This document shows positions 32,203-43,014 of a stretch of DNA of 64,000 bases, piece after piece. Both the position numbers and the translations under genes were made by a program. This stretch comes from Arthrobacter gandavensis (GTDB taxonomy: Bacteria > Actinomycetota > Actinomycetes > Actinomycetales > Micrococcaceae), in assembly GCF_009192735.1 (NCBI RefSeq), contig NZ_VTFU01000001.1, positions 1,054,001-1,118,000 of the forward strand. The letters run 5' to 3'. Positions within the stretch are counted from its first letter, which is position 1; each line of letters opens with the position of its first letter. The notes beneath the pieces are model-generated. The model saw only the letters and a list, made by a program, of their open reading frames with translations, did no database searches and was not told the DNA's origin.

Positions 32203-33429
32203 CTATTTCTTTCCTTTACCCTGCGAACCTGGACTGCGTTTGGAAGCCGGTGCTGCCAATTGCAGCAGCGGAACTTCGCGCTCCGCGCGGGTCAGCGACC
32301 CGTGCTGGCCCACCACTTCCAGGGACGAAGCCTTCATGCGGCGCAGGTCGTATAGTGCGATCGGCTCGCGGGCCAGGATCAGCACGTCACCGATCCGCGG
32401 CAGCACCGACTCCGTCACCACAGGTCCGAAGTACCCCGCTTCAATGGCCTCTTCACGGGTGGCAACCCACACCTTGGCCCCATAGGCTGCGCGCCATGCC
32501 GCGGCCAGGGCATCCCGCCCGCTGTCGCCGGCATCGGGTTCCAGGTACAGGTGGACCATGCGCGGCTCCCCCGCCGTGTGCCGCACGCCGGCAATGAGTG
32601 CCGGGTCTTCGGAGAAGTCATATCGGTGTTCCGGAGCGATGTCCACCATGCCGTGATCCGCGGTCAGCAGCAGCAGGGTGTCTGCCGGCAGGCGCGCGGC
32701 CAGCAGTTTCATGGCGCTGTCCAGCTCCTCGAGCTGATAGCCCCACTGCGCCGACTGGGCGCCGTGCTTGTGGCCGGCCTTGTCCAATTCGTTCCAGTAC
32801 AGGTACATCAGCATCCGCGGCGAGCCCGCCAGGGCCTCGACGGCGGCCGCCACCCGTGCGTGGACGCCCGTGGCCCCGATGAAGGTGCCGCCGCGCAGGG
32901 CGGCCCGGGTCATGGCCGAGTCGGCGAACCGGGGCAGGCTCACCGATGCCACGGGAAGATGTTCGGCTGCCTGTTCCAGCACCGTGGGGTACGGCTGCCA
33001 GCGCTGCGGATCCACGCCCGCATCCCAGTTGCCGAGCATGTTGACAACTTTGTCCTGCTCCGGATCCAGGACGTCATAACCCACCATGCCGTGCTCTCCC
33101 GGCGGCAGGCCGGTTCCCAGGGAGCCGAGCGATGCCGCCGTCGTGGTGGGAAAGGCTGCCGTCAGGACGCGGCCCGACGGCATGAAACCGCGCAGGAACG
33201 GAGCGTGCCCGCCACGCTGCTTCAGCAGTGACCAACCCAGCCCATCCACCATGACCACGCAGACACGCTTGGCTGCCGGGAGTTTCAGGGAGTTTTCGAA
33301 GCCGGGCACACCAAGGACTGCCGCGGAACTCGTCAGGACGTCGGCAACACTGCTGCGTCCGTACTCGGGTGCGGGAGGCAGCCGCTCGGCGGACGCGGAA
33401 CTGGAATCTGTGCCGGAAGGCGAACTCAT
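32203..33429 (-). CDS. Nucleotide pyrophosphatase/phosphodiesterase family protein (alkaline-phosphatase fold)
   Basis: 408 residues from ATG 33429 with AAGGGG upstream. Metal ligands and nucleophile are visible: Asp in CVVMVDGLGW, the Thr cluster FPTTTAASLGSLGTG (nucleophile Thr), then YWNELDKAGHKHG and LLLTADHGMVDI (Asp/His pairs). This is the NPP/PglZ-like arrangement binding two zinc ions. No signal peptide is apparent, so it is probably cytoplasmic. It hydrolyses a phosphodiester or nucleotide substrate not identifiable from sequence. It sits six bases after DUF5998 and just before tdk; the last eight residues are basic (SQGKGKK). Confidence 0.9.
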   Translation of the reverse strand: MSSPSGTDSSSASAERLPPAPEYGRSSVADVLTSSAAVLGVPGFENSLKLPAAKRVCVVMVDGLGWSLLKQRGGHAPFLRGFMPSGRVLTAAFPTTTAASLGSLGTGLPPGEHGMVGYDVLDPEQDKVVNMLGNWDAGVDPQRWQPYPTVLEQAAEHLPVASVSLPRFADSAMTRAALRGGTFIGATGVHARVAAAVEALAGSPRMLMYLYWNELDKAGHKHGAQSAQWGYQLEELDSAMKLLAARLPADTLLLLTADHGMVDIAPEHRYDFSEDPALIAGVRHTAGEPRMVHLYLEPDAGDSGRDALAAAWRAAYGAKVWVATREEAIEAGYFGPVVTESVLPRIGDVLILAREPIALYDLRRMKASSLEVVGQHGSLTRAEREVPLLQLAAPASKRSPGSQGKGKK

Positions 33430-33435
33430 GGCCCC

Positions 33436-34104
33436 TTACCGCTGGTGGTGGCTGCGGTTGAAGCGGCTGCCGATGCCCGGCACCCGGCGGGCATCGCCGG
33501 ATTCGAGCGGCCGAACGTTCACGGTGTCGGTGTTGACCTTGCGCAGTGCCCGTGCAAAGTCCTTGGCGTTCTGCACGGCCTGGACTCCGTCAGCTTCGGC
33601 GCTGACCCGAAGCACAATGTCCTCCTGGGCAATGGTGCCGGTGTAGCCGTGGTCGGCGTCGCACTGCGGGTCGGCGCATCCCGCCGGGCCCATGTCCAGG
33701 CGCTGGCCGCCGGACCATGCAATGGCCAGCGTGAGTTCGCGGGCCTGGTCCGAGGGCTTGTAATCCTGCGGCTGCGCGTACATGTAGCCCAGGACCACGG
33801 ACCGGATCTGCGTCACCGGAACCGACTCAGTGGAAACCTGGGCCATCATCTGCTCCCCGGCTTCGTCCAGCTGCTGGTCGTCCACGTGCGTGATGACCAG
33901 CATGTCCTCGGTCAGCACCAGCACGGTGATGTGCCGGTGCACCTCGGTGCGCTCAAAGTGGGTTTCCAAATGGATGATGTGGGACAGCGGTTCACGGCCA
34001 TCCAGGGCATCGTGAACCACGTCTGCCAAAAGGGTGGGGTAAAAGCCGGCCCGCTCCATGGAAGCGTCCAGGCTGCGGCGTTCAGCGGAAAGTAACGGCG
34101 ACAT
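33436..34104 (-). CDS. DUF5998 protein
   Basis: 222 residues from ATG 34104. It opens RRSLDASMERAGFYPTLLADVVHDAL and contains HLETHFERTEVHRHITVLVLTEDMLVITHVDDQ and GPAGCADPQCDADHGYTGTIAQEDIVLRVSAEADG, strings typical of the actinobacterial DUF5998 family. The CADPQC...H set might bind a metal. A soluble, mixed alpha/beta protein without membrane segments. Function is unknown. First gene of a tight three-gene operon with the phosphodiesterase and thymidine kinase. Confidence 0.9.
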   Translation of the reverse strand: MSPLLSAERRSLDASMERAGFYPTLLADVVHDALDGREPLSHIIHLETHFERTEVHRHITVLVLTEDMLVITHVDDQQLDEAGEQMMAQVSTESVPVTQIRSVVLGYMYAQPQDYKPSDQARELTLAIAWSGGQRLDMGPAGCADPQCDADHGYTGTIAQEDIVLRVSAEADGVQAVQNAKDFARALRKVNTDTVNVRPLESGDARRVPGIGSRFNRSHHQR

Positions 34105-34165
34105 GCTTCCAGTTTCCCTCAGAGAGCGCCCCAGTACCTAAATGGCGCGCGGGAACAGCCAATAC

Positions 34166-36868
34166 TTAGTCCCGCATCGCCCGCCGTGCGCTGTCCGTCC
34201 GCTGGCGGGGATTTCCGAGCCGGACGTCCGCGCTGAGCACGGTGACCCCGGTGGTGGACACCAGGACCGGGTTAATTTCCAGCAGGGCAATCTCGGGGTG
34301 CTCGTCCTTGAGCAGGGCCAGCCGGGAAATCAGGTCCTCCAGGGCGGCCACGTTGGCCTTGGGCAGCCCCTGGTAACCGAAGAGCTTCCCGGAGGCCCGC
34401 GGCGCCCGGACCAGGTCGGCCACATCGGTGTCCGTCAGCGGCGGAATGCCGTGCGCCCAGTCGTCCAGGAGGTTCACCGCGTCTCCGGCCAGGCCAAAGG
34501 ACAGCACCGGCCCCAGCAGCGGATCCTCGATGGCCCGCACCGTGCAGCCCTGCCCCGACGGCGCCATGGACTGCACCTCGAGTTCAAAGCTGCCGTAGGG
34601 TTCCAGCGACTGCTTCATCTGGGCGATGTTGCTGCGCAGCTCCTCCGGGGTGGAAATGTTCAGCCGGACACCGCCAAGGTCCAGACGGTGCCTCAGATGC
34701 TCGTCCATGGTTTTGATGACCACCGGCCAGCCGAGGGAGTCGGCCGCTGCAACCGCCTCGTCCCCGGTGGTGAAGGGCAGCGACGGCAGCAGCTCCACTC
34801 CGTAGAAGCCCAGCAGCCGGGCGGTTTCCGCGGACGACAGCCGCATCAAACCGTCTCCGGCCACCCGGGACATCAGCCCTTCCAGGAAGGCGTGTGCGCC
34901 GTCGGGGTCGGCACCGGCGGGCTGGATGAAATGCCCGTGGTCCCGGGCCGACCACTCCGTGTAACGGACCAGCGATGCGAGCGCCGCGACGGCGGCGCCC
35001 GGACTGGAGAAGCACGGCAGCCCGGGCTGGCGCCCGGCGCCATCCCCCGTACCGGCTCCGGAGGTCAGGAGTCCCTCCACATGGGCACCGGGGTCCATGA
35101 TCCCGGTAAACGCCGCCACCACGGGCTTGCCGGTCTCAACGGCACACTCCTGCAGGCACTCGCCGATCTTCTCCATCGTCAGCCCCGGCGAGGGCAGCAG
35201 CGTGACGACGGCGGCGTGGATGGTGTCGTCGGCCAGCGTTTTGGTGACGGCGGCACGCAGCAGCGGCAGCGCAACGCTCATTCCCGTGTCCAGGACCAAG
35301 TCGGTCTGCAGGCTGCCCAGTTCCAGGTCCAGGCTGAGGGCAGCATCGGCAATCACGCGGCCCAGCGCATTATTGTTGCTGAACACCGCCAGTGAGCGGC
35401 CGGCCGGCAGCGGCTGGCTGACGGCAATCTGCGCCACGTCCATCAGCTGTTCGTTGGTGTTGACCCGGATGACGCCGGACTGGCGGAGCATGGCATCCAA
35501 AGCCCCGGCAGGCGCCTGCGTGGTCCGCACCGCGTGCCCCGGCGGCAGCTTCAGGCCGGTGACATCCGATTTGGCAACGATCACCGGTTTGGAGGTGGCG
35601 AGGCGGCGCGCGATCCGGGAGAACTTGCGCGGGTTACCCACGGACTCCAGGTACATGCCCACCACCCGGGTGTCGGTGTCATCCTCCCAATACTGCATGG
35701 CATCGTTGCCGGACACGTCCGCCCGGTTGCCGGCCGAAATGGTCGATGACAGGCCCAGGCCGCGGCGCTGGGCCGCGGCATACAGCAGGACGCCGATGCC
35801 CGCGGACTGGCTGAACAGGCCCAGTCCCCCGCGCACGGGCATGGACGGGGCCATGGAGGCGTTCAGGGACACCTCGGGGCGGGTGTTGATCAGGCCCAGC
35901 GACGCCGGCCCGACCACGCGCATGCCGTTGGCGCGGGCGTGGCGCACCAGGCGGCGCTGGCGGGCCAGGCCGCGTTCGCCGTCGTCCGCGAACCCGGCGG
36001 TGGCAACGAGCAGTTCCTTGACCCCGGCGCGGGCGCATTCCTCGGCGACGGTGAGCACCTGGTCATACGGCACGGCAATGATGGCCAGCTGGACCTGCTC
36101 CGGCACATCGCCGATCCGGGCGTGCGAGACCATGCCGGCCAGCTCGAAGGCTTCGGGATTGACGGCGTAGACCGATCCGGTGAAACCGCCCTCGATGATG
36201 TGCTCGAGCAGCTGGTAGCCCACGGTTCCCCACTCGCGGCTGGCACCAATCACGGCAACCGACGACGGCGACAGCAGGTCCGCGACGCTGCGGGCCTCGG
36301 CGCGGTGCTCGCGGGCTTCCATCACCGCCCGTGACTTCTCGGTGGGGTCAATGTTGAAATCGAGGGCGATGACGCCGTCGTCGAAATGCCGGCGGACCTC
36401 GTAGCCGGCATCGGCGAAGACGCCGATCATCTTCCGGTTCTCGGGCAGCACCTCGGCGGAGAACCGGCGGATGCCGTTTTCCCGTGCCGCGGCGGCAAGG
36501 TGCTCCAGCAGGATGGACCCCAGGCCCCGGCCCTGGTGTCCGTCGGCGATGTTGAACGCCACCTCGGCCTCGGTGGGATCATCCAGGCGGTCATAGCGGC
36601 CAATGCCGATGATTTCCGAACCGATGGTGATGACAAAGGCCACCCGGTCCCGGTAATCGACGTTGGTGAAGCGGGCCAGTTCCTTGTTGCTCAGTTTGGC
36701 CTTGTAGGTGAAGAACCGCAGGTAGATGGAGCTTTGCGACTGCTTCATGTGGAAATCCTGCAGGGCCGGCGCATCCTCCGGCGTGACCGGTCTGAGATGC
36801 CCGGTGCCGCCGTCCCGCAACACCACGTCAGCTTCCCAATATTCGGGGTAATGTCCCTGCTCCGCCAT
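34166..36868 (-). CDS. GNAT acetyltransferase fused to an acyl-CoA synthetase (NDP-forming)
   Basis: 900 residues from ATG 36868 (MAEQGHYPEYWEADVVLRDGG). The GNAT domain is N-terminal (about 15-190; acetyl-CoA loop GRGLGSILLEHL). Then come a CoA-binding domain (SVAVIGASREWGTVGYQLLEHI), a succinyl-CoA-ligase-like middle (FSQSAGIGVLLYAAAQRRGLGL), and a C-terminal ATP-grasp domain (LPFTTGDEAVAAADSLGWPVVIKTM). E. coli/Salmonella Pat has the reverse order, with GNAT at the C-terminus. Pat-type enzymes acetylate lysines, famously acetyl-CoA synthetase. Whether the synthetase half is active is unclear. Divergent from parC. Confidence 0.92.
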   Translation of the reverse strand: MAEQGHYPEYWEADVVLRDGGTGHLRPVTPEDAPALQDFHMKQSQSSIYLRFFTYKAKLSNKELARFTNVDYRDRVAFVITIGSEIIGIGRYDRLDDPTEAEVAFNIADGHQGRGLGSILLEHLAAAARENGIRRFSAEVLPENRKMIGVFADAGYEVRRHFDDGVIALDFNIDPTEKSRAVMEAREHRAEARSVADLLSPSSVAVIGASREWGTVGYQLLEHIIEGGFTGSVYAVNPEAFELAGMVSHARIGDVPEQVQLAIIAVPYDQVLTVAEECARAGVKELLVATAGFADDGERGLARQRRLVRHARANGMRVVGPASLGLINTRPEVSLNASMAPSMPVRGGLGLFSQSAGIGVLLYAAAQRRGLGLSSTISAGNRADVSGNDAMQYWEDDTDTRVVGMYLESVGNPRKFSRIARRLATSKPVIVAKSDVTGLKLPPGHAVRTTQAPAGALDAMLRQSGVIRVNTNEQLMDVAQIAVSQPLPAGRSLAVFSNNNALGRVIADAALSLDLELGSLQTDLVLDTGMSVALPLLRAAVTKTLADDTIHAAVVTLLPSPGLTMEKIGECLQECAVETGKPVVAAFTGIMDPGAHVEGLLTSGAGTGDGAGRQPGLPCFSSPGAAVAALASLVRYTEWSARDHGHFIQPAGADPDGAHAFLEGLMSRVAGDGLMRLSSAETARLLGFYGVELLPSLPFTTGDEAVAAADSLGWPVVIKTMDEHLRHRLDLGGVRLNISTPEELRSNIAQMKQSLEPYGSFELEVQSMAPSGQGCTVRAIEDPLLGPVLSFGLAGDAVNLLDDWAHGIPPLTDTDVADLVRAPRASGKLFGYQGLPKANVAALEDLISRLALLKDEHPEIALLEINPVLVSTTGVTVLSADVRLGNPRQRTDSARRAMRD

Positions 36869-36979
36869 AGACTCAGAGTAGTGGGATTTTTTCTCCACTG
36901 CCTGCAGGGCGCTCCGGCCGCCGCGCCTCCGTCCCCTGCACCCCCGTTTACTCCCTAACTGCAAGGACCCGACAACAGC

Positions 36980-39505
36980 ATGGCCCGGCGCCAAACCGTC
37001 TCCAAGACAGCACCCGGCGAGATCATCGCCGAGAACATCATCGACATTGATGTCACCACCGAGATGGAAGGTTCCTTCCTCGAGTACGCGTACTCGGTGA
37101 TCTATTCGCGCGCCCTCCCCGATGCCCGTGACGGGCTGAAGCCTGTCCAGCGGCGCATCCTGTACATGATGGCGGACATGGGGCTGCGGCCGGACCGCGG
37201 CCATGTGAAGTCCGCCCGCGTGGTGGGCGAGGTGATGGGCAAGCTCCATCCCCACGGCGACTCCGCGATTTACGACGCCATGGTGCGCATGGCCCAGAGC
37301 TGGGCGCTGCGCCTGCCGCTGATCGACGGGCACGGCAACTTTGGCTCGCTCGACGACGGCCCCGCCGCGGCGCGGTACACCGAAGCCCGGCTGGCGGCTC
37401 CCGCGCTGACGCTGACGGATCATCTGGACGAAGACGTGGTGGACTTCGTTCCCAACTACGACAACCAGCTGATGCAGCCCGAGGTGCTCCCCGCGGCCTT
37501 CCCCAACCTGCTCGTCAACGGCGCCACGGGCATTGCCGTGGGCATGGCGACGAACATGGCGCCGCACAACCTCGGCGAGGTGATTGCCGCCACCCAGCAC
37601 CTGATCGCGAACCCCGACGCGTCGCTCGATGAGCTAATGCGGTTCATCCCAGGCCCTGACCTGCCCAGCGGCGGACGGATCGTGGGCCTGGACGGCATCC
37701 GCGATGCCTACGCCTCGGGGCGCGGATCCTTCAAGACCCGCGCCAAGGTGGAGGTTGAGCAGCTGACCGCCCGGCGCACCGGCCTGGTGGTCACCGAGCT
37801 GCCGTACATGGTGGGCCCGGAAAAGGTCATCGAGAAAATCAAGGACGCGGTCACGTCCAAGAAGCTGCAGGGCATCTCCGACATCGTGGACCTGACCGAC
37901 CGCAGCCACGGCCTGCGCCTGGTGATTGAGCTCAAGAACGGGTTCAACCCGAACGCGGTGCTGGCCCAGCTCTACAAGTACACCCCCATGGAAGATTCCT
38001 TCGGAATCAACAACGTCACGCTCGTGGACGGCCAGCCACGGACCCTGGGACTGGTGGAGCTGCTGCAGGTGTACGTGGCGCACCGCCTCGGCGTCGTCCG
38101 CCGGCGCACCGCCTACCGGCTGCGCCGGAAGCAGGAGCGGCTGCACCTGGTTGAGGGCCTGCTGATTGCCATTGTGGACATTGACGAGGTCATCCAGATC
38201 ATCCGGTCCTCGGATGAAACGGCCCAGGCACGTGAGCGCCTGATGGCCATCTACGACCTCACCGAGATCCAGGCCAACCACATCCTGGAGCTGCGGCTGC
38301 GCCAGCTCACCAAGTACTCGCGGATCGAGCTGGAAAAGGAACGGGACGAGCTGGAACTGGCCATCAAGGAACTCGAGGCCATCCTGGACTCCGAGCCGCG
38401 CCTGCGGGCCCTGGTCTCCGATGAACTCGGCGAAGTCGCCGCGAAATACGCTACGCCGCGGCGGACCGTACTCCTGGAATCAGAGGCCGCCTCTCCCCTG
38501 AAGGGCGTGGCCGCGGCTCCCGCGGCCACCGGCAAGGGCGCCAAGGCAGCCCTTCCGCTGGAGATTGCCGATGACCCGTGCTGGGTCATCCTGACCACCT
38601 CCGGGCAGCTGGCCCGCACCGCGAATCAGGAGCCGCTCACCGAGGCCGGCCAGCGGGTGCGGCACGATGTGTTCCGGTCTGTGGTGAAAACGACGGCGCG
38701 CGGCGAGATCGGGGCCGTGACGTCGTCGGGCCGGATGGTCCGCGTCCAGGTCCTGGACATGCCGGCACTGCCGCCGACGTCGGGCCTGCCCAACATGGCA
38801 GGCGGCGTTCCGGTCAAGGACTTCATGACCCTGTCCAAGGGCGAAAAGCTGGTCGGCCTGGTGCCGCTGAACGAGATCGTGGCCCTGGGCACCCGCAACG
38901 GCGTGGTCAAGCGGGTCAACCCCGACTATCCGCTCAACCGCGATGATTGGGAAGCGATCACGCTCAAGCCCAAGGACGAAGTGGTGGGCGTGGGAGTGGC
39001 GCAGCAGGACACCGACGAACTGGTGTTCATCACCGAACAGGCCCAGCTGCTGCGGTTCAGCGCATCCCTGGTCCGGCCGCAGGGCCGCACGGCGGGCGGA
39101 GTTGCCGGCATCAAGCTGGGCGCCGATGACCGGGTGCTGTTCTTCGGTGTGGTGGCGCAGAACGATCCGGCCGCCGTCGTCGTCACCGTCTCGACCGGCA
39201 GCGAGACCATCCCGGGCACGCCCGGCGGTTCCGTGAAGGTGACCGAGTTTGCCGAGTATCCAGTCAAGGGCCGGGCCACGGGCGGGGTGCGCGCGCACCG
39301 GTTCCTGAAGGGCGAGGATGCCCTGGCGGTGGCGTGGGCCGGGCACGGTCCAGCGAAGGCCGCGGCCGCCAATGGCGTGGTGCGGGCCCTGCCGACCGAA
39401 CACGGGCGGCGGGACGGCTCCGGCATTCCGCTGACCAATGCGGTGGATCAGGTGGGGCCGAGTAACACCCCGGTGGAGCCCGGCGAGGACCCGGCGGAGG
39501 ACTGA
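36980..39505 (+). CDS. parC: DNA topoisomerase IV subunit A
   Basis: 841 residues from ATG 36980. The winged-helix and tower domains follow the GyrA/ParC plan: [18 protein letters not shown], then [19 protein letters not shown], with wild-type-like Ser95 and Asp99 at the quinolone-target positions, and the catalytic Tyr133 ([10 protein letters not shown]). The C-terminal beta-pinwheel (about 530-830) lacks a recognisable GyrA box, which favours ParC. It decatenates sister chromosomes together with ParE, encoded at 53.3-55.4 kb, so the two genes are separated by about 14 kb and are in opposite orientation. A very strong terminator follows. Confidence 0.93.
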   Translation: MARRQTVSKTAPGEIIAENIIDIDVTTEMEGSFLEYAYSVIYSRALPDARDGLKPVQRRILYMMADMGLRPDRGHVKSARVVGEVMGKLHPHGDSAIYDAMVRMAQSWALRLPLIDGHGNFGSLDDGPAAARYTEARLAAPALTLTDHLDEDVVDFVPNYDNQLMQPEVLPAAFPNLLVNGATGIAVGMATNMAPHNLGEVIAATQHLIANPDASLDELMRFIPGPDLPSGGRIVGLDGIRDAYASGRGSFKTRAKVEVEQLTARRTGLVVTELPYMVGPEKVIEKIKDAVTSKKLQGISDIVDLTDRSHGLRLVIELKNGFNPNAVLAQLYKYTPMEDSFGINNVTLVDGQPRTLGLVELLQVYVAHRLGVVRRRTAYRLRRKQERLHLVEGLLIAIVDIDEVIQIIRSSDETAQARERLMAIYDLTEIQANHILELRLRQLTKYSRIELEKERDELELAIKELEAILDSEPRLRALVSDELGEVAAKYATPRRTVLLESEAASPLKGVAAAPAATGKGAKAALPLEIADDPCWVILTTSGQLARTANQEPLTEAGQRVRHDVFRSVVKTTARGEIGAVTSSGRMVRVQVLDMPALPPTSGLPNMAGGVPVKDFMTLSKGEKLVGLVPLNEIVALGTRNGVVKRVNPDYPLNRDDWEAITLKPKDEVVGVGVAQQDTDELVFITEQAQLLRFSASLVRPQGRTAGGVAGIKLGADDRVLFFGVVAQNDPAAVVVTVSTGSETIPGTPGGSVKVTEFAEYPVKGRATGGVRAHRFLKGEDALAVAWAGHGPAKAAAANGVVRALPTEHGRRDGSGIPLTNAVDQVGPSNTPVEPGEDPAED

Positions 39506-39528
39506 GTCCCCGAACTCCTCGGAACAGG

Positions 39529-39577
39529 CGAAAGGCCGGGCGGACCGTTATGGTCCGCCCGGCCTTTCGTTTGTTTC
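39529..39577. terminator. Strong hairpin terminator after parC
   Basis: An 18-bp perfect stem (CGAAAGGCCGGGCGGACC, 39529-39546, with 39552-39569) has a 5-base loop GTTAT and is followed by TTTGTTTC. It lies between the convergent parC and copA ends; the T-run favours parC. Confidence 0.95.
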
Positions 39578-39620
39578 TCCCGGGAGGTCCGGGAGCACGC
39601 TTCGTGCCAGTGCCTTCGCG

Positions 39621-42071
39621 CTAGTTCGCGGGGAGGGCCTGGTCCGTCTTCCCGAAGCGGCGCAGCCGCAGCGAGTTCCCGACCACCAGCACGGAGCTGG
39701 CGGCCATCGCGGCGCCGGCGATCATCGGGTTCAGCAGCCCCAGGGCCGCAACCGGAATACCGATCGCGTTGTAGAAGAACGCCCAGAACAGGTTCGTCTT
39801 GATGGTGCGCAGGGTCCGCCGGGACAGTTCGATGGCGGTGGCCACCTGGCCGAGGTCGTTGCCCATCACGGTCAGGTCGGCCGCTTCAATGGCGACGTCG
39901 GTGCCCGACCCCATGGCAATGCCCAAATCGGCCTGTGCCAGCGCCGGCGCGTCGTTCACCCCGTCACCGGCCATGGCCACGGTGGCACCCTGCGCCTGGA
40001 AGCGCTTGACGGCCTCCACTTTGCCTTCGGGGCGCACATCCGCGAGCACATCCCCGGGGGCAATGCCGACGGCGTCCGCCACGCGGGCGGCCACCACGGC
40101 GTTGTCTCCGGTCAGCAGCACCGGCCGCAGGCCCAGGGCGCGGAGCCGGGTTATGGCGGCCACGGAACCGGGCTTGAGGTTGTCCTGCAGGCTGATGATT
40201 CCGGCGGCGCGTCCGTCCACCGCCACCAGGATCGCGGTGGAACCGGCTTCCTGCTCGGTCCGGAGCACGTTCCGGACATCATCCGGCAGTGAAACTCCGT
40301 TCTCTTCGAGCCACCCCGGCCGGCCGGCGACGACGGTGCGGGCTTCCACCGTGCCGCGGACACCTCCGCCCGGTGCTGAGTCGAAGTCCGTCACCGGAGC
40401 CAGGACAGGCCCGTTCCCGGCGTCCTGTTCAGCGGCCTCAGTGGCCGCTGCGGCAATGGCGACGGCGATGGGGTGCTCCCCCGCCGCTTCAACGGAGCCG
40501 GCGAGGCGGAGCAGCGCGGCCTCATCCCGGTCCGGATCAAAGCTCACGGTCCGCACCACCGACAGGCGCCCGTCGGTGACCGTTCCGGTCTTGTCCAGGA
40601 CGATGGTGTCCACGGTCCGCGTATCCTCCAGCACCTGCGGGCCCTTGATCAGGATGCCCAGCTGGGCGCCGCGTCCGGTACCGGTCAGCAGGCCAACGGG
40701 GGTGGCCAGGCCCAGGGCACAGGGGCAAGCGATCACCAGCACCGCGACGGCGGCGGTGAAGGCGCCCTGCAGATCGCCGCTGAAGATCATCCACAGCACA
40801 AAGGTCAGCACTGCGATTCCCAGGACAATGGGGACGAAGACGGCGCTGATCCGGTCCGCCAGCCGGGCAATCGGCGCCTTGCCCGTTTGCGCGGCGCTCA
40901 CCATCCGGCCCATCTGGGCCAGGGTGGTTTCACTGCCGACCCGCGTGGCGCGGACCAGCAGCCGGCCAGAAGCGTTCACCGTGGCGCCGGTGACGGCGTC
41001 GCCGGGTCCCACCTCCACCGGCACAGACTCGCCGGTGATCAGCGATGCGTCGACGGCGGAGCGCCCCTCGGTGACCACGCCGTCGGCCGCGATCTTCTCA
41101 CCGGGGCGGACGACGATCACGTCGCCAACCTGCAGCTGGTCGGCCGGGACACGGACCTCGGAGCCATTGCGCAGAATGGTTGCGTCCTTGGCGCCCAGGC
41201 TCAGCAGCGCCTTCAGGGCATCACCCGCGCGGGCCTTCGCCTTGGCCTCCAAATAGCGGCCCAGGAGCAGGAAGGTGACGACGACGGCGGCCACCTCGAA
41301 GTACAGGTTGGCGTGGCCGGAATCCGCCTCCGCCATGCCGGCCATTCCGGTGTGCGCGGTCAGCGACGGATCCGCGGCCAGGGTCACGAGCGAGAACAGA
41401 TAGGACGCGGTCACGCCGATGGACACCAGGGTGTCCATCGTCGAGGCGAAGTGACGGGCATTAATAGCGGCAGCGCGGTGGAACGGCCAGGCAGACCACG
41501 TGACAACCGGCAGGGACAGCACCGCGGCAAACCAGCCCCAGTTGCTGAACTGCAGGGCCGGCAGCATGGACACGAGGAACACCGGAACGGTCAGCACCGC
41601 GGCCAGGATCAACCGCGGGCGCAGGGCGGCGGCGGTTCCGCCGTGGGACATGTGATCCTCGCCGTGGCCTTCGCCGTCGCCGTGGTCAGAGCCGGTTCCG
41701 CCGTGGGCCAGATGATCCGCACCTGCGTCTTCATGCATGGCGTGCGCCGTGCCGCCGTCGTGAGTGCTGCCGCCGCGGGAGGCGCCGGCAGGGACTTCGC
41801 GGGCAGGGCGGAGGCTGGTGGATCCCGCCGGCCGCACCACGCGTGCCTTGTACCCGGCGGAATCAACGGTCCGCACAATCTCGTCGTCGGTAACGCCTTC
41901 GGGGACGGTCACCTGCGCGGATTCCAGCGGAAGGTTGACCGTGGCCTCGACGCCGTCGAGCTTTCCGAGTTTGCGTTCCACCCGGCCGACGCAGGAAGCG
42001 CAGGTCATCCCCTCAATCTTCAGGTTGATGACCCGCGACTGCGGCTGCTGAAGCAGATCTTCGGTACTCAT
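39621..42071 (-). CDS. copA: Copper-translocating P1B-type ATPase
   Basis: 816 residues from ATG 42071, with AAGGAC upstream. One heavy-metal-associated domain (GMTCASC, Cys24/Cys27) is followed by a His/Asp-rich stretch (about 105-165, with DHLAHGG and DHMSHGG units), transmembrane helices, the ion-path CPC motif near 450 ([12 protein letters not shown]), the phosphorylation site DKTGT near 491, the HP motif EHPIAVAIA and [12 protein letters not shown] near 700. It exports Cu(I) at ATP cost. The His-rich loop is placed between the HMA domain and the first helix, which is more like CopB-type N-termini. Third gene of csoR-copZ-copA. Confidence 0.95.
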   Translation of the reverse strand: MSTEDLLQQPQSRVINLKIEGMTCASCVGRVERKLGKLDGVEATVNLPLESAQVTVPEGVTDDEIVRTVDSAGYKARVVRPAGSTSLRPAREVPAGASRGGSTHDGGTAHAMHEDAGADHLAHGGTGSDHGDGEGHGEDHMSHGGTAAALRPRLILAAVLTVPVFLVSMLPALQFSNWGWFAAVLSLPVVTWSAWPFHRAAAINARHFASTMDTLVSIGVTASYLFSLVTLAADPSLTAHTGMAGMAEADSGHANLYFEVAAVVVTFLLLGRYLEAKAKARAGDALKALLSLGAKDATILRNGSEVRVPADQLQVGDVIVVRPGEKIAADGVVTEGRSAVDASLITGESVPVEVGPGDAVTGATVNASGRLLVRATRVGSETTLAQMGRMVSAAQTGKAPIARLADRISAVFVPIVLGIAVLTFVLWMIFSGDLQGAFTAAVAVLVIACPCALGLATPVGLLTGTGRGAQLGILIKGPQVLEDTRTVDTIVLDKTGTVTDGRLSVVRTVSFDPDRDEAALLRLAGSVEAAGEHPIAVAIAAAATEAAEQDAGNGPVLAPVTDFDSAPGGGVRGTVEARTVVAGRPGWLEENGVSLPDDVRNVLRTEQEAGSTAILVAVDGRAAGIISLQDNLKPGSVAAITRLRALGLRPVLLTGDNAVVAARVADAVGIAPGDVLADVRPEGKVEAVKRFQAQGATVAMAGDGVNDAPALAQADLGIAMGSGTDVAIEAADLTVMGNDLGQVATAIELSRRTLRTIKTNLFWAFFYNAIGIPVAALGLLNPMIAGAAMAASSVLVVGNSLRLRRFGKTDQALPAN

Positions 42072-42123
42072 AACTGCTGTCCTTCCGGGAATTGCTGTGC
42101 GGTGCCGGGCGAAACGCCGGCGG

Positions 42124-42345
42124 TTAGGCTGAGGCTTCCACCACGAGGTAGCCCGCCTCGGCCACGGCTTCGCCGAGCTCGGCGGGAGCGAGGGCACGGC
42201 TCGAGGTGACAACGGCGGTTGAGACCCCTCCGGCGTTCAGGTCAACGTTGACCGACTCGACGCCGTCAAGGGCTTCGAGTTCCTCGGTAACGGATGCCAC
42301 GCAGTGGCCGCAGGTCATGCCGGAAATGTTGAGTGTGGTTTCCAT
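42124..42345 (-). CDS. copZ: Copper chaperone, heavy-metal-associated domain
   Basis: 73 residues from ATG 42345 with GGAG nine bases upstream. A single ferredoxin-like HMA domain: [35 protein letters not shown], with the CGHC metal site (Cys12, Cys15). It carries Cu(I) to CopA and to CsoR in the cytoplasm. Standard length. It lies between csoR and copA on the same strand. Confidence 0.95.
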   Translation of the reverse strand: METTLNISGMTCGHCVASVTEELEALDGVESVNVDLNAGGVSTAVVTSSRALAPAELGEAVAEAGYLVVEASA

Positions 42346-42426
42346 GGGGTTCGCTCCTGGTTGGTTGTGGGTTGATGTTCGGTGTTGGTTCGGGTGGGTC
42401 GCCCGACTCGGTGAGCGCAGGGGTGT

Positions 42427-42822
42427 TCAGCGCAGGAGGCGGCCGATGGCGTCAGTGGCTTCCTGGACCTTGGCCTGAACCAGGTCCGGGTTGCCCGTGG
42501 CGTCGGCCTCCCGCGCAGCATCCACCACGCAGTGGGACATGTGGTCCTGCACCAGTCCGAGGCTTACGGCATGCAGCGCCTTATTGATCGCTGCAACTTG
42601 GGTCAGGATGTCGATGCAGTACTTGTCGTCCTCCACCATGCGGGCGATCCCGCGGACCTGTCCCTCAATCCGGCGCAGCCGCTTGAGGTAGGCCTCCTTG
42701 TCGCTTGCGTACCCGTGGGGGCCGTCGTGCGGGCCAGGTGAAGCGTCCGGGGCCGGTGTTACCGTGCCGGGCTGGTTACGGTGGGCATTTTCCGCGTGGA
42801 CATGTTCCGTTGCTGCACTCAT
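42427..42822 (-). CDS. csoR: Copper-sensing repressor CsoR
   Basis: 131 residues from ATG 42822 (GGGAGAGC upstream). The DUF156/CsoR four-helix fold is clear: YLKRLRRIEGQVRGIARMVEDDKYCIDILTQVAAINKAL. The Cu(I) ligands fit exactly: Cys69, His94 and Cys98, spaced 25 and 4 as in CsoR of Mycobacterium (Cys36, His61, Cys65). The His-rich N-terminal tail (first 40 residues) is an extension. Copper binding releases it from DNA. It heads the operon csoR-copZ-copA, and the two palindromes upstream are its probable operators. Confidence 0.95.
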   Translation of the reverse strand: MSAATEHVHAENAHRNQPGTVTPAPDASPGPHDGPHGYASDKEAYLKRLRRIEGQVRGIARMVEDDKYCIDILTQVAAINKALHAVSLGLVQDHMSHCVVDAAREADATGNPDLVQAKVQEATDAIGRLLR

Positions 42823-42858
42823 GGCTGCTCTCCCTAGCTGGTCGATCTGCAGCCAATG

Positions 42859-42900
42859 TATACCCCTATGGGGTATAGCGTCAAGTACCCCCAGGGGGTA
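42859..42900 (-). promoter_or_regulatory. Twin CsoR operator palindromes
   Basis: TATACCCCTATGGGGTATA (42859-42877) and TACCCCCAGGGGGTA (42886-42900) are perfect or near-perfect inverted repeats 37-78 bp upstream of csoR. They match the GC-flanked TACCCC...GGGGTA form of known CsoR sites and contain a -10-like TATACC/TATAGC. Confidence 0.85.
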
Positions 42901-43014
42901 TATCCGGCGGAGCTTTTCCCCGCCGGAGTTGCTGCCGGGCCCACCCTGCCGCTGGCCCGCCGCGGCCGGACGCACGCCGGACACACGGCGGCTCCGGGGC
43001 AAGTGCCTCTCACG

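Noticed and set aside
34166-37600. 1144-codon reading of the GNAT-synthetase gene
   Set aside because: The extra N-terminus is antisense to parC and has no coding logic; the family start is at 36868.
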